Below are positions 1 to 9,551 of a stretch of 27,362 nt of DNA, piece after piece; the first letter of the stretch is position 1; every line of letters begins with the position of its first letter. This DNA is from DATHWB01 sp040880725 (GTDB lineage: Bacteria; Actinomycetota; Acidimicrobiia; Spongiisociales; ZC4RG35). Under the pieces are notes generated by a model. The model was not told where the DNA came from, ran no database searches, and was given only the letters and a program-made list of their open reading frames with translations. The DNA lies in assembly GCA_040880725.1 (NCBI GenBank), contig JBBDHV010000028.1:1-27362 (forward strand). Direction: 5' to 3'. A program made the translations under genes and the position numbers.

Positions 1-77
1 CCCGCCCGAAAGCGAAGCTTTTTCGGGCGGAACAGAGAAACAGTCGGCGAAGCCGCCCTGCCTATCCGCTGACCCTG
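1..77 (+). repeat. Dispersed hairpin repeat, family 1, copy 1 (cut by window edge)
   Basis: This is the right-hand two thirds of a ~120-bp element seen five times here (also 2118-2177, 2318-2438, 10021-10141 inverted, 27202-27322). It holds a hairpin with arms CCGCCCGAAA and TTTCGGGCGG, and a second short one, CGGC-GAA-GCCG. Both apices contain GCGAAGC. The element ends at CTGACCCTG, immediately before the globin stop codon. No coding sequence is visible in it. Confidence 0.9.
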
Positions 78-494
78 TCAGTGCCGGTTCTGCAGCTGAT
101 CTGCCGTGCGGCCGAGTTCTCTTCGGAGAAACCGTCCGAGGTCGCCTCCCACGCCGAGGCGATCCAACGCCTCGGTCATGCACCGGGTCCATTCCTCTGC
201 GGCGTGACGGTCGATCGGGAACGGTGCATGACGCATTCGCAGTGCCGGATGACCGCGACGCTCCCAGTAGAGGGGCGGGCCTCCCGCCCACCCGCTGAGA
301 AACTCGTACAGCTTCTCCCGGGAAACCTGGGTGTCTCGCGGCAGCATGGCGGTGAGCACGGGCGAGGTCTCTTCGACGACGTCGTAGAACGCCCAGGCAA
401 GTGCCTTCACACCGTCGTCGCCGCCGAGCCCCGCGTACGGCGACTCGGCGTCGCCCCAGGGGTGACGCCCTTCCGGGCGTGGTCCGATGTCCAT
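78..494 (-). CDS. Group II truncated haemoglobin (GlbO-like)
   Basis: A 138-residue cytoplasmic haem protein of the truncated globin group II family, which binds O2 or NO and is usually linked to redox or nitrosative protection. Visible family marks are Tyr37 in WAFYDVV (B10 position), the GWAGGPPLYWE segment, GHPALRMRHAPF with proximal His89 (F8), and Trp102 in EEWTRCM (G8), all as in mycobacterial GlbO. The open frame runs further upstream to 1043, but that part is antisense to the Nudix gene. I chose the ATG at 494 because globin similarity begins just after it and the gene then clears its divergent neighbour. A TAGCCT hexamer (505-510, minus strand) lies 10 bases before the ATG and there is no Shine-Dalgarno, so the start may be nearly leaderless. 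The stop codon abuts the family 1 repeat. The exact ligand function is inferred. Confidence 0.9.
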   Translation of the reverse strand: MDIGPRPEGRHPWGDAESPYAGLGGDDGVKALAWAFYDVVEETSPVLTAMLPRDTQVSREKLYEFLSGWAGGPPLYWERRGHPALRMRHAPFPIDRHAAEEWTRCMTEALDRLGVGGDLGRFLRRELGRTADQLQNRH

Positions 495-504
495 CCAATC
501 CCCG

Positions 505-536
505 AGGCTAACGAGGGCCGTCGTCTCCCCTACCGT
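505..536. promoter_or_regulatory. Divergent promoter region, globin / Nudix
   Basis: Only 48 bp separate the two divergent starts (494 and 543). On the plus strand TACCGT at 531-536 is followed by six bases and the Nudix ATG. On the minus strand TAGCCT (510-505) is followed by ten bases and the globin ATG. Both fit the TANNNT -10 form of actinobacterial promoters with leaderless or near-leaderless transcripts. No good -35 box was recognised for either. Transcription starts are inferred. Confidence 0.45.
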
Positions 537-542
537 CGACGC

Positions 543-1028
543 ATGCGCAGTGCCGGCCTCCTTCCCTACCGACACGGTCCAGGCGGACCGGAGGTTCTCA
601 TCGCGCATCCGGGAGGCCCCTTCTGGGCACGCCGCCAGGACGGTGCGTGGTCGATCGTGAAAGGCGAGATCGGCGAGCACGAGGACGCACTCGCCTGCGC
701 CGTCAGGGAATTCCGGGAGGAAACAGGCTGGACGATCGATCCCGCAGGGGCCATCCCGCTCGGCGAGGTCCGGCAGAAGGCGGGCAAGCAGGTCATCGCC
801 TGGGCCGTCGAAGCCGACCTCGACCCTTCCGCACTCCAGAGCGAGCCGGTGACCATCGACGTACGCGGACGGAGCATGACGTTTCCGGAGATCGACGAGG
901 TCCGCTGGTGCGGGCGGTCTGATGCCGTCAGGCTGCTCAACCCCGCGCAGGCGGTCTATTACGAAAGACTGAACGAGGCGCTCGACGGGCCTCGTAACAG
1001 CCGACGCGGGGTACGGTCGGAGCCATGA
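543..1028 (+). CDS. Nudix hydrolase
   Basis: A 161-residue Nudix pyrophosphohydrolase that would cleave a nucleoside diphosphate linked to another group; the substrate is not predictable from sequence alone. The full Nudix box is present at residues 41-63: Gly41, five residues, Glu47, then REFREETGW, the Mg-binding helix. It opens with RSAGLLPYR and GPEVLIAHPGGPFW, typical of the small bacterial subfamily that keeps a Trp-rich first strand. The frame is open back to position 81, but that extension is antisense to the globin. The ATG at 543 sits six bases after TACCGT and is preferred. The stop overlaps the msrB start by four bases (ATGA), so the two are co-transcribed and probably translationally coupled. 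Confidence 0.93.
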   Translation: MRSAGLLPYRHGPGGPEVLIAHPGGPFWARRQDGAWSIVKGEIGEHEDALACAVREFREETGWTIDPAGAIPLGEVRQKAGKQVIAWAVEADLDPSALQSEPVTIDVRGRSMTFPEIDEVRWCGRSDAVRLLNPAQAVYYERLNEALDGPRNSRRGVRSEP

Positions 1029-1417
1029 CAGATCTTCCGACATCCGAGTCCCAATGGCGTGTTCGCCTTGACCCCGACCGGTTCCGCGTCCTGCGGGAAG
1101 GAGCCACCGAGCGCGCCTTCAGCGGTGTGTACGTGGACGAGAAGCGCGCGGGAACGTACCGGTGCGCCGGATGCGGGAGCGAGCTCTTCTCGTCGGAGAC
1201 CAAATACGACTCCCGGTCCGGATGGCCGAGTTTCCACAGCGCCCTCGATCCCGACAAGGTGACCGAACGGACGGACGACTCGCACGGAATGGTTCGCACC
1301 GAGATCCTGTGCGCCAACTGCGGAGGTCACCTCGGTCACGTGTTTCCCGACGGGCCGCAGCCCACGGGACTTCGATACTGTGTGAACTCGCTCAGTCTGG
1401 AATTGGATCCGGACTGA
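1025..1417 (+). CDS. msrB: Peptide-methionine (R)-S-oxide reductase
   Basis: A 130-residue MsrB, which reduces the R epimer of methionine sulfoxide in oxidised proteins using thioredoxin-type reductants. Two zinc-binding CxxC pairs are visible (Cys47/Cys50 in CAGC and Cys96/Cys99 in CANC), with the family signatures YDSRSGWPSF and GGHLGHVFPDGP, and the catalytic Cys119 in LRYCVNS. Length is normal for a stand-alone MsrB. It overlaps the Nudix stop by four bases. Its 3' end overlaps the convergent acetyltransferase gene by 26 bp. No MsrA is fused or adjacent. Confidence 0.97.
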   Translation: MTDLPTSESQWRVRLDPDRFRVLREGATERAFSGVYVDEKRAGTYRCAGCGSELFSSETKYDSRSGWPSFHSALDPDKVTERTDDSHGMVRTEILCANCGGHLGHVFPDGPQPTGLRYCVNSLSLELDPD

Positions 1418-2024
1418 CACTGGATGCAGCGTTGCGGCGAGCGGTCTCGAGCAGCCCGAGCAGGTCCCCGTCGACCATGTCCGGCGGTGCGACCCGGGAC
1501 ACGTCGAGGACATGGTGAACAACGCCGTTCTGTCCCGTTCCGACCGCACCAAGTGAGCGGAGAAGGCCCAACATGGCCTCGTTCTCGGCGAGGACGTCGA
1601 AGTGAAAAACTCCGACACCCCTCGCCCGGGCGCTGACGCCGAGCACCTGGAGAAGCATCCGCCCGATGCCACGCCGCTGGCAGTCATCGAGCACCGTCAC
1701 CGCGACTTCGGCTGCAGACGGTTCGTCGTCGAGTCGAACCCAGCGGCCGACGGCCGCAGCCTCGTCTCCGTCGAGGACCCCCCAGGCAACATGGTCGTGG
1801 TGGTCGATCTCTGACAGGTAGGCCAACTGGCCGGCGGACAGCCGTTCGGCGGGGGTGAGGAAACGGAGGTATCTCGCCCGGGTCGACAGGCGGGCGAAAC
1901 CATCCAGCAGCAGGGGCTTGTCGTCTGCGGTCACCGGTCGAAGGCCAACCTGAGAACCGTCACCCAGGTTGGCGGTGGCGGTATCGCGGCGGCTGACGAT
2001 GGGGGGCTTCGACGGAGCGTTCAT
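1392..2024 (-). CDS. GNAT family N-acetyltransferase
   Basis: A 210-residue acetyl-CoA-dependent acetyltransferase. The acetyl-CoA loop CQRRGIGRMLLQVL is at about residues 115-128 and the preceding strand (EVAVTVLDD) is intact. The segment LDGFARLSTRARYLRFL resembles the N-terminal part of the GNAT domain in Pat-type protein lysine acetyltransferases, but there is no CoA-synthetase-like or cyclic-nucleotide domain, so the substrate is unknown. The start is fixed by AGGAGGT six bases upstream of the ATG at 2024, one of the few strong Shine-Dalgarno sites here. The frame is open upstream to 3371, but that stretch is antisense to the phosphatase and crosses two repeats. The tail overlaps msrB by 26 bp. 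Confidence 0.88.
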   Translation of the reverse strand: MNAPSKPPIVSRRDTATANLGDGSQVGLRPVTADDKPLLLDGFARLSTRARYLRFLTPAERLSAGQLAYLSEIDHHDHVAWGVLDGDEAAAVGRWVRLDDEPSAAEVAVTVLDDCQRRGIGRMLLQVLGVSARARGVGVFHFDVLAENEAMLGLLRSLGAVGTGQNGVVHHVLDVSRVAPPDMVDGDLLGLLETARRNAASSVSPDPIPD

Positions 2025-2117
2025 TCGCGACCTCCTCGGTGGGGAGCACGTGCGAAAGCGTGGTGCGGGTGCCAGGCTCGGAGTGCTTGCAAGAGTTAGC
2101 ATATCGCATTCCGTCGC

Positions 2118-2177
2118 GAAGCCGCGCGGATTGGGCGAACTCGCGAGCCCCATCCGTCGGCCCATCCGCTGGTCCTG
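2118..2177 (+). repeat. Dispersed hairpin repeat, family 1, copy 2 (internally deleted)
   Basis: It begins GAAGCCGCGCGG and keeps the first hairpin core (GATTGGGCG...GAGCCCCATC), then jumps after CCGTCGG straight to a variant of the right end, CCATCCGCTGGTCCTG. About 60 bp carrying the second and third hairpins are missing compared with copies 3 and 5. Confidence 0.8.
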
Positions 2178-2317
2178 TGGATAGTGCCACTCCGATGTTT
2201 TCGGCACGGTGAACGCTCGACTGGAGTTCATCCAGTGGTCCGTCGCCGAGATAATGAGGCGGTCTCTCCGGCCCATGACGCCCCTGGCGGCGTCCTCCTC
2301 CTCGCCGAACGGGCCAA

Positions 2318-2438
2318 GAAGCTGACGGATTGGGCGAGCTGCGAGCCCCATCCGTCGGCTTCCCGCCCGAAAGCGAAGCTTTTTCGGGCGGAACAGAGAA
2401 ACAGTCGGCGAAGCCGGCCCGCCTATCCGCTGACCCTG
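2318..2438 (+). repeat. Dispersed hairpin repeat, family 1, copy 3
   Basis: A near full-length copy in the same orientation as copies 1, 2 and 5. The first hairpin is degraded (GAAGCTGACGGATT at the left end and two bases missing in the loop). The CCGCCCGAAA/TTTCGGGCGG hairpin and CGGCGAAGCCG are intact. It ends CCGCTGACCCTG. Confidence 0.88.
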
Positions 2439-2519
2439 AAGTGCGACTGCGTCAGAAGTCCTTGCCAGATGACGCCATGTGCTCGGAGACACCGCGCACC
2501 TATCTCGGCGACCCACCAC

Positions 2520-2525
2520 TAGCGT
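2520..2525 (+). promoter_or_regulatory. Candidate -10 box for a leaderless phosphatase transcript
   Basis: TAGCGT is followed by exactly six bases (CGGAGG) and the ATG at 2532. The GGAGG directly touches the ATG, too close to act as a normal Shine-Dalgarno, so a leaderless start driven by this hexamer is the simpler reading. Confidence 0.45.
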
Positions 2526-2531
2526 CGGAGG

Positions 2532-3014
2532 ATGCCGTATCGAATTCTGAACATCTGTCTCGGAAATATCTGCCGCTCTCCTGGTGCCGAAGCCGTCATC
2601 AGGTCCAAGGCGAATGCCGCAGGGCTCGACATCGAGGTCGACTCCGCGGGAACCTCCACCTATCACCTCGACGAGCCGCCGCATTTGCAGTCGATTCAGG
2701 CAGGTGCTCGGCGGGGGTACACCGTGGCCGGCCGGGGCCGGCAGTTGCAGCAAGCGGACTTCCGGACCTTCGATCTGATCGTCACCATGGACGACGCGAA
2801 CCTGGAGAACGTGCGCCAGAGCGCTCCCTCCGACGCGACGAGCATCATCGCACCGCTCATGGAATTTGCCGGCGGAGGACAGGTGCCTGATCCATGGGGC
2901 AAGCCCGACTCGGCGTACGACCACATGTACGACCTGATCGAAGAGGCGGTCGACGGTTTGATCGCCGCCCTCGCCGATCAGTCCTCGGGTCTCCGCCAGA
3001 ACAAGACCAACTGA
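2532..3014 (+). CDS. Low-molecular-weight protein-tyrosine-phosphatase family protein
   Basis: A 160-residue cytoplasmic phosphatase-fold protein of the LMW-PTP family. The P-loop CLGNICRS gives nucleophile Cys9 and Arg15 with the CX5R spacing. The general acid is Asp120 in VPDPWG, a common bacterial form of the DPY loop. Length and order match the family. The frame following VDSAGTSTYHLDEPP is also typical. It could dephosphorylate tyrosine residues or, less likely here with no ars genes nearby, act as an arsenate-reductase-like member. The ATG at 2532 lies six bases after TAGCGT. The 3' end overlaps the convergent DoxX gene by 37 bp. Confidence 0.93.
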   Translation: MPYRILNICLGNICRSPGAEAVIRSKANAAGLDIEVDSAGTSTYHLDEPPHLQSIQAGARRGYTVAGRGRQLQQADFRTFDLIVTMDDANLENVRQSAPSDATSIIAPLMEFAGGGQVPDPWGKPDSAYDHMYDLIEEAVDGLIAALADQSSGLRQNKTN

Positions 3015-3475
3015 GCGGCGGCAGCCAGCACCCCGAGCGCGGCGACACCGAGACCCACCCACCCGTCGAGTTCGTCGGCGATCCCGAGAGCCGCATCGAC
3101 CGACACCGGACCGGGCCCGATCGCGGCGAGCGCCAGTGCGGCCAGCGCCAGGGTGGCAACGTACTCGTAACCCTCGTCCGGACGGTTGAACACGAACAAG
3201 CCTGCGAAACGGTGGATAGACCAGAACGCCACCGACACGATCGCGATCAGCCCAAAGGCGCCGAACGACGTCAGGAACCCGGCCACCAACGAGGCACCGA
3301 TCGTAACCTCGCCGAAGGCGGAGACCTGGGCCTGGCGTCGGGGCAGCTTGAAGCCCACCTTGCCAAACCATTTGGCGGTGCCATCGAGACTACGAGCGTG
3401 GTTGAGCCCGTGGGCGACCATCACCACGCCCAGCCACACTCGCACTGCGGTCACGGCCAACTCAACTGCGTCCAC
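2978..3475 (-). CDS. DoxX family membrane protein
   Basis: A 165-residue integral membrane protein of the DoxX family with four predicted helices: residues ~5-22 (LAVTAVRVWLGVVMVAHG), ~50-68, ~70-90 and ~138-158. The early VRVWLGVVMVAHGLNH with G and H is the usual DoxX signature, and KWFGKVGFKLPRRQA is the typical loop. Family members have been tied to redox and sulfur chemistry, but the specific job is not known. The start is GTG at 3475, with GAGGAG six bases upstream. An ATG is not available nearby. It overlaps the phosphatase tail by 37 bp. Confidence 0.87.
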   Translation of the reverse strand: MDAVELAVTAVRVWLGVVMVAHGLNHARSLDGTAKWFGKVGFKLPRRQAQVSAFGEVTIGASLVAGFLTSFGAFGLIAIVSVAFWSIHRFAGLFVFNRPDEGYEYVATLALAALALAAIGPGPVSVDAALGIADELDGWVGLGVAALGVLAAAAQLVLFWRRPED

Positions 3476-3510
3476 ACTCGTCTCCTCGGTGGCTTCCTCG
3501 CCTCAGCCTG

Positions 3511-5808
3511 TCACGCCTCCAGCGCCACCGCCAGCACCTCGTCGATGCTCGCTGCGACATGGAAGGTCATCTCCCCGCGCACGTTCTCCGGCACGTCATC
3601 GAGGTCCACCTCGTTGCGAGCCGGGATGACGACTTCGGTGAGACCGGCCCGGTGGGCCGCCAGCACCTTCTGCTTGACGCCCCCGATCGGAAGCACCTTG
3701 CCCTGCAGCGTGACCTCGCCGGTCATGCCGACCTCTGCACGGACCTTGCGTCCCGTGAGCAGTGACACGAGAGCAGTCGTCATGGTCACCCCCGCGGAAG
3801 GGCCGTCCTTGGGGATGGCTCCTGCGGGAACGTGGAGATGGATCCGCCCGTCCAGGACGTCACTGGCGAGGCCCAGACGCTCGGCATTCGCCTCGATGTA
3901 CGAAACGGCGATGCGGGCCGACTCCTTCATCACGTCACCAAGCTGCCCTGTGAGGGTCAGCCCCCGCTCACCACCGGTGACCGACGCCTCGACGAACAGC
4001 ACATCGCCGCCCGCACCGGTCACAGCGAGACCAGTCGCCACACCCGGGACATCGGTGCGATCCCGTGCCTCGTCCTTCCACACCTTGGGCTTGCCGAGGT
4101 AGGTGACCACGTCGTCGACGTCCACGGTCGTCGGGCTCACCTCGTCGGTGGCACGCGCCACCGTCGTGGCGAGCTTGCGGGTCAGCTTGCCGAGTTGACG
4201 CTCCAGGTTCCGGACTCCGGCCTCCCGCGTGTAGCGGTCCACGATGGTCGCCAAAGCGTCACCTGTGACCGTGATCTCCTCGGGCTCGAGTCCTGCACTC
4301 CGGACCTGCCGGGGCAGCAGATGGTCTCGGGCGATGTCGACCTTCTCGGTATCGGTGTATCCGTCGATCCGAATGATCTCCGTCCGATCGAGCAACGGGG
4401 CAGGGATCGTCTCGATCACGTTGGCGGTGGCGATGAAGACGACCTCGGACAGGTCGAGATCGAACTCGAGGTAGTGGTCCCGGAAGGTGTGGTTCTGGGC
4501 AGGATCGAGCACCTCGAGCAGGGCAGACGACGGATCGCCCCGCCAGTCGTTACCCACCTTGTCCATCTCGTCCAGCAGAAACACGGGGTTCATCGATCCG
4601 GCTTCGACCAGCGCACGAACGATGCGGCCGGGCCGCGCTCCCACGTAGGTCCGACGGTGACCACGCACTTCGGCCTCGTCGCGCACGCCTCCGAGCGCGA
4701 CCCGGACGAAGGAACGTCCGAGCGCCCGCGCCACCGACTCTCCGAGTGAGGTCTTTCCCACCCCGGGAGGACCGACGAGCAACAGGATCGCTCCATCGCG
4801 ATTGCCGTCTTTGTCGAGTCCCCGCTCCTTGCGGAGCTTGCGCACGGCCAGGTATTCGACGATCCGCTCCTTCACATCCGGAAGGCCCGTGTGATCGGCA
4901 TCGAGCACCGTCCATGCCTCGTCGAGATCGAGGCGATCCTCGGTCCGGTTCTCCCACGGGATCTCGAACACCGTGTCGAGCCAGGTACGAATCCAGGAAT
5001 GCTCGGGAGACTGCTCGCTCATGCGCTCGAGGCGGTCGATGTCGCGGGTCACCGATTCGAGGACGTGGGCCGGAAGCTCCCGCTCGGCGAGTTTGGTCCG
5101 GTAATCCGAACCTGCGTCGGTTTCGTCGCCCAGTTCCTTGCGGATTGCTTCGAGCTGCTGGCGGAGCAGATACTCCCGCTGAGACTTGTCGATGTTCTCG
5201 GCAGCCTGATCCCGGACCTTCCGACGCAGCTCGAGCGTCCCCAGGACCTCACGCATCCAGTCCAGGAGCAGACCGAGGCGCTGGCGAATGTCCAAGGTCT
5301 CGAGCAGTTGCACCTTCTGCGCGAGGCTCAGATCGGGTGAGTACACCGCGAGGTCGGCGAGCTGGCTCGGGTTCTCCATCCCCAGGATCCGCTCGGCGAC
5401 CGCACCGACGCCGCGATGTTCCAAGACCTCGGTGACGATCGCCCGATACTCCGCGACCAGCGCGTCGAGTTCCTCGTCGACGAGATCCACCTCGGGATAC
5501 GTCTCGGCCTCCACCCAGAGGGCACCCGACTCATCGGTCGATCCGGCGCCCACCCTGGCCCTGGCGAGGCCGGAGACGACGACGTTGCCGTCGTCATCGG
5601 CATCCTGGACTTCGGCGAGGGTGCCGACGGACGCGTATCTCCCGTCGATGCGGGGGACGAGGAGAAGCCGCCCGTCCGCCTGGCCCGCCGCGGCGAGCGC
5701 GGTGCGGCCTTCGGCGGTTTCGATGCGCAGCGTGACGGTCATGTGCGGGAAGACCACCCCGTTGCGCAGGGGGAGGACGGGGAGGCTGAGTTGGCTGGTG
5801 TGCTGCAT
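3511..5808 (-). CDS. lon: ATP-dependent Lon protease
   Basis: A 765-residue cytoplasmic AAA+ serine protease that degrades misfolded and regulatory proteins. Order: LON substrate-binding domain (LPVLPLRNGVVFPHM at the start), helical linker, AAA+ module with Walker A GPPGVGKT (~346-353) and Walker B VFLLDEMDK, then the protease domain with catalytic Ser671 in PKDGPSAG and Lys712 in GGVKQK. I chose the ATG at 5808 because AGGAG lies nine bases upstream. An in-frame ATG at 5841 would add 11 residues but has no Shine-Dalgarno and falls inside an inverted repeat. It diverges from the dnaK operon across 166 bp, and in Streptomyces lon is an HspR target, so shared control is plausible. Confidence 0.97.
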   Translation of the reverse strand: MQHTSQLSLPVLPLRNGVVFPHMTVTLRIETAEGRTALAAAGQADGRLLLVPRIDGRYASVGTLAEVQDADDDGNVVVSGLARARVGAGSTDESGALWVEAETYPEVDLVDEELDALVAEYRAIVTEVLEHRGVGAVAERILGMENPSQLADLAVYSPDLSLAQKVQLLETLDIRQRLGLLLDWMREVLGTLELRRKVRDQAAENIDKSQREYLLRQQLEAIRKELGDETDAGSDYRTKLAERELPAHVLESVTRDIDRLERMSEQSPEHSWIRTWLDTVFEIPWENRTEDRLDLDEAWTVLDADHTGLPDVKERIVEYLAVRKLRKERGLDKDGNRDGAILLLVGPPGVGKTSLGESVARALGRSFVRVALGGVRDEAEVRGHRRTYVGARPGRIVRALVEAGSMNPVFLLDEMDKVGNDWRGDPSSALLEVLDPAQNHTFRDHYLEFDLDLSEVVFIATANVIETIPAPLLDRTEIIRIDGYTDTEKVDIARDHLLPRQVRSAGLEPEEITVTGDALATIVDRYTREAGVRNLERQLGKLTRKLATTVARATDEVSPTTVDVDDVVTYLGKPKVWKDEARDRTDVPGVATGLAVTGAGGDVLFVEASVTGGERGLTLTGQLGDVMKESARIAVSYIEANAERLGLASDVLDGRIHLHVPAGAIPKDGPSAGVTMTTALVSLLTGRKVRAEVGMTGEVTLQGKVLPIGGVKQKVLAAHRAGLTEVVIPARNEVDLDDVPENVRGEMTFHVAASIDEVLAVALEA

Positions 5809-5974
5809 GGAAGCCGGCTCCTGAGACAGGGTAATTGTCATTACACGAACAACGTGTCGCGCAAACTATTCCATGATTTCGGAAATATGACAGTGGGTGA
5901 CTCAGGTTGTACCGTCTGTACATACTCAGATCGTGCAGATTCGCCACGAATCATCAACCAAGGAGTCCTCAACC
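5809..5974. promoter_or_regulatory. Divergent lon / dnaK control region
   Basis: This 166-bp region holds three small perfect inverted repeats: GTAAT-TGTC-ATTAC (5831-5844), ACACG-AACAA-CGTGT (5843-5857) and ATTTC-G-GAAAT (5876-5886). It also holds two direct ACTCAG copies 24 bp apart (5900-5905 and 5924-5929). The right half-site ACTCAGG (5900-5906) matches the HAIR half-site ACTCAAG in six of seven bases, while its left partner TATGACA (5886-5892) matches poorly. A possible dnaK promoter is GTGACT (5897-5902) with a -10 near CATACT (5921-5926). AAGGAG at 5960-5965 is the dnaK ribosome-binding site. Assignments to particular regulators are inference. Confidence 0.5.
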
Positions 5975-7815
<1,841 letters not shown>

Positions 7816-7816
<1 letters not shown>

Positions 7817-8415
7817 TGGCCTTCGAGGAGACCAACCCCACCCGGGAAGTCGACGCAGAGGTAGTCGACGACGGTGGAGCGGCCACGGCCGCTCCACCGG
7901 TCCTGTCTGCCGACGCACTCGGCCTCGAACTTCCAGAGGATGCCGACGAGGCGGTCCAGGTCCTCCTGGGAGCGGTACACGACGCCCGCACGGAGGCCGG
8001 CACCTATCTCGACGATCTCCGCCGGGTGGCCGCCGACTTCGACAACTTCCGGAAGCGAGCCATCCGCGACCAACAGACGATCGTGGATCGTGCCGCAGAG
8101 CGCGTCCTCAGCGCGATGCTCCCCGTGCTGGACAGCTTCGACGCCGCGCTGGCGATCGAACCTTCCACCGAGACCGAACACCAGCTGCTGCGGGGGATGC
8201 GCAGCACGCACGGCCAGTTGATGGATGTGCTGGGGCGCGAGGGTCTTGAGGCGATTCCTGCCGTCGGCGAGGCCTTCGACCCTGAAGTGCACGAAGCGGT
8301 GATGACCTCGGGCGGTGACGGTCCGCTGGTGGTCGCCAACGAGCTCCGCCGCGGCTATCGGTTGCGCGGTCGGGTGCTGCGGGCGGCGCTCGTGGCGCTC
8401 GAAGACGCCAGCTGA
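7816..8415 (+). CDS. grpE: Nucleotide exchange factor GrpE
   Basis: A 199-residue GrpE, the co-chaperone that releases ADP from DnaK. An acidic, low-complexity N-terminus (~1-45) precedes the long dimer helix, recognisable by YLDDLRRVAADFDNFRKRAIRD. The C-terminal beta domain contains EAFDPEVHEAV and the closing GYRLRGRVLRAALVALED, the GrpE signature region. Start and dnaK stop overlap by one base (TGATG), so translation is likely coupled. Fourteen bases separate it from dnaJ. Confidence 0.97.
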
Positions 8416-8429
8416 GCGGAAAGGGCACC

Positions 8430-9545
8430 GTGAACCAGGACTGGCTGGAGAAGGACTTCTACTCGATCCTCGACGTGGCCAAGGACGCCTCGCCCGAGGA
8501 GATCAAGCGCGCCTATCGCAAGCTCGCCCAGAAGCTCCATCCCGACGCCAATCCTGGCGATGCCACCGCCGAGGACCGCTTCAAGGCGATCTCGGAGGCG
8601 TACGGCGTCGTCGGCAACGAAGAGCGCCGCAAGGAATACGACGAGTTCCGCCGACTCGGCGCAACCGGGTTCGCAGGTGGAAACCCGTTTGGCGCAGGGG
8701 ACGGCCAGCGCATCAGAGTCGAAGACCTCGGCGACATGTTCGGCGGCGGTCTCGGCGATCTCTTCGGCAACTTCGGCGGCGGCACAACCCGCCGGTCCCC
8801 CGGTCGCAAGGGCCCGGACATGACCGCGTCGCTCCACATGAGCTTCGAGGACGCCTTCGCAGGCGTCACGACCACGGTCTCGGTCCGGGGAGAGGCGGCG
8901 TGTCGCCGGTGTGGGGGCAGCGGGGCCGAACCAGGAAGTACTGCGAACACCTGCCCGACGTGTCAGGGTGCGGGCCAGGTCGCCCAGAGCCAGGGGCTCT
9001 TCGCCTTCCCCCAGACCTGTCCGCAGTGCCGCGGGTCCGGTCGACTCATCGAATCCCCGTGTACCAGTTGCCGGGGCCGAGGCGTGGAGACCCGGGTTCG
9101 AGACATCAAGGTCAAGATTCCCTCAGGTGTGAAGGACGGCGCCACGATTCGCTTGGCCGGCAAGGGCGGACCGGGTCGCAACGGCGGTCCCCCCGGTGAC
9201 TTGCTGGTCAATGTCACCGTCGAACCGCATCCGGTCTTCGGGCGGCGAGGAAACGACCTGACCGTCACGGTCCCGATCACGTTTTCCGAAGCCACGCTGG
9301 GAACGAGACTCGAGGTCCCCACGATGGACGGATCGGTGACACTGAAGATTCCGGCCGGGACCACGAGCGGTAGGACGTTCCGTGTACGTGGTCGGGGTGT
9401 GGCCACGGGACGAGCCAAGCCCGGGGACCTGCTGGTCAAGACCGAGATCGTGGTGCCGTCCAAACCGAATCGGGACCTCAAGAAGCTGATCGAACAACTC
9501 GGGACGCACGATCCCGAGGACCTGCGCGCCCACCTGCGAGAATGA
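8430..9545 (+). CDS. dnaJ: Chaperone protein DnaJ (type I Hsp40)
   Basis: A 371-residue type I J-protein that delivers clients to DnaK and stimulates its ATPase. The J domain (~8-73) has the HPD tripeptide at 37-39. A Gly/Phe-rich linker (~80-118) follows. The zinc domain (~158-218) has four repeats CRRCGGSG, CPTCQGAG, CPQCRGSG and CTSCRGRG. Two C-terminal substrate-binding beta domains follow. The start is GTG at 8430 with GGAAAGGG just upstream, and similarity to the family begins within ten residues. The N-terminus WLEKDFYSILDVAKDAS is the DnaJ1 form found in the actinobacterial dnaK operon. Confidence 0.98.
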   Translation: MNQDWLEKDFYSILDVAKDASPEEIKRAYRKLAQKLHPDANPGDATAEDRFKAISEAYGVVGNEERRKEYDEFRRLGATGFAGGNPFGAGDGQRIRVEDLGDMFGGGLGDLFGNFGGGTTRRSPGRKGPDMTASLHMSFEDAFAGVTTTVSVRGEAACRRCGGSGAEPGSTANTCPTCQGAGQVAQSQGLFAFPQTCPQCRGSGRLIESPCTSCRGRGVETRVRDIKVKIPSGVKDGATIRLAGKGGPGRNGGPPGDLLVNVTVEPHPVFGRRGNDLTVTVPITFSEATLGTRLEVPTMDGSVTLKIPAGTTSGRTFRVRGRGVATGRAKPGDLLVKTEIVVPSKPNRDLKKLIEQLGTHDPEDLRAHLRE

Positions 9546-9551
9546 TGACCA

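Larger units (their letters stand above)
2025..2531. other. Intergenic stretch between two divergent genes, with two repeats
   Basis: About 500 bp with no gene I can support. It contains the GNAT ribosome-binding site, an AT-rich patch at 2094-2112 that may hold the GNAT promoter, a deleted family 1 repeat (2118-2177), a full copy (2318-2438), and about 140 bp between them with no recognisable coding similarity. The last 12 bases carry the likely phosphatase promoter. Confidence 0.7.

Noticed and set aside
2025..3371. A minus-strand frame extending the GNAT gene to 659 residues
   Set aside because: It runs antisense to the phosphatase and DoxX genes and through two repeats, and its sequence is Arg-rich without family marks. 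The strong Shine-Dalgarno at the ATG at 2024 fixes the real start.
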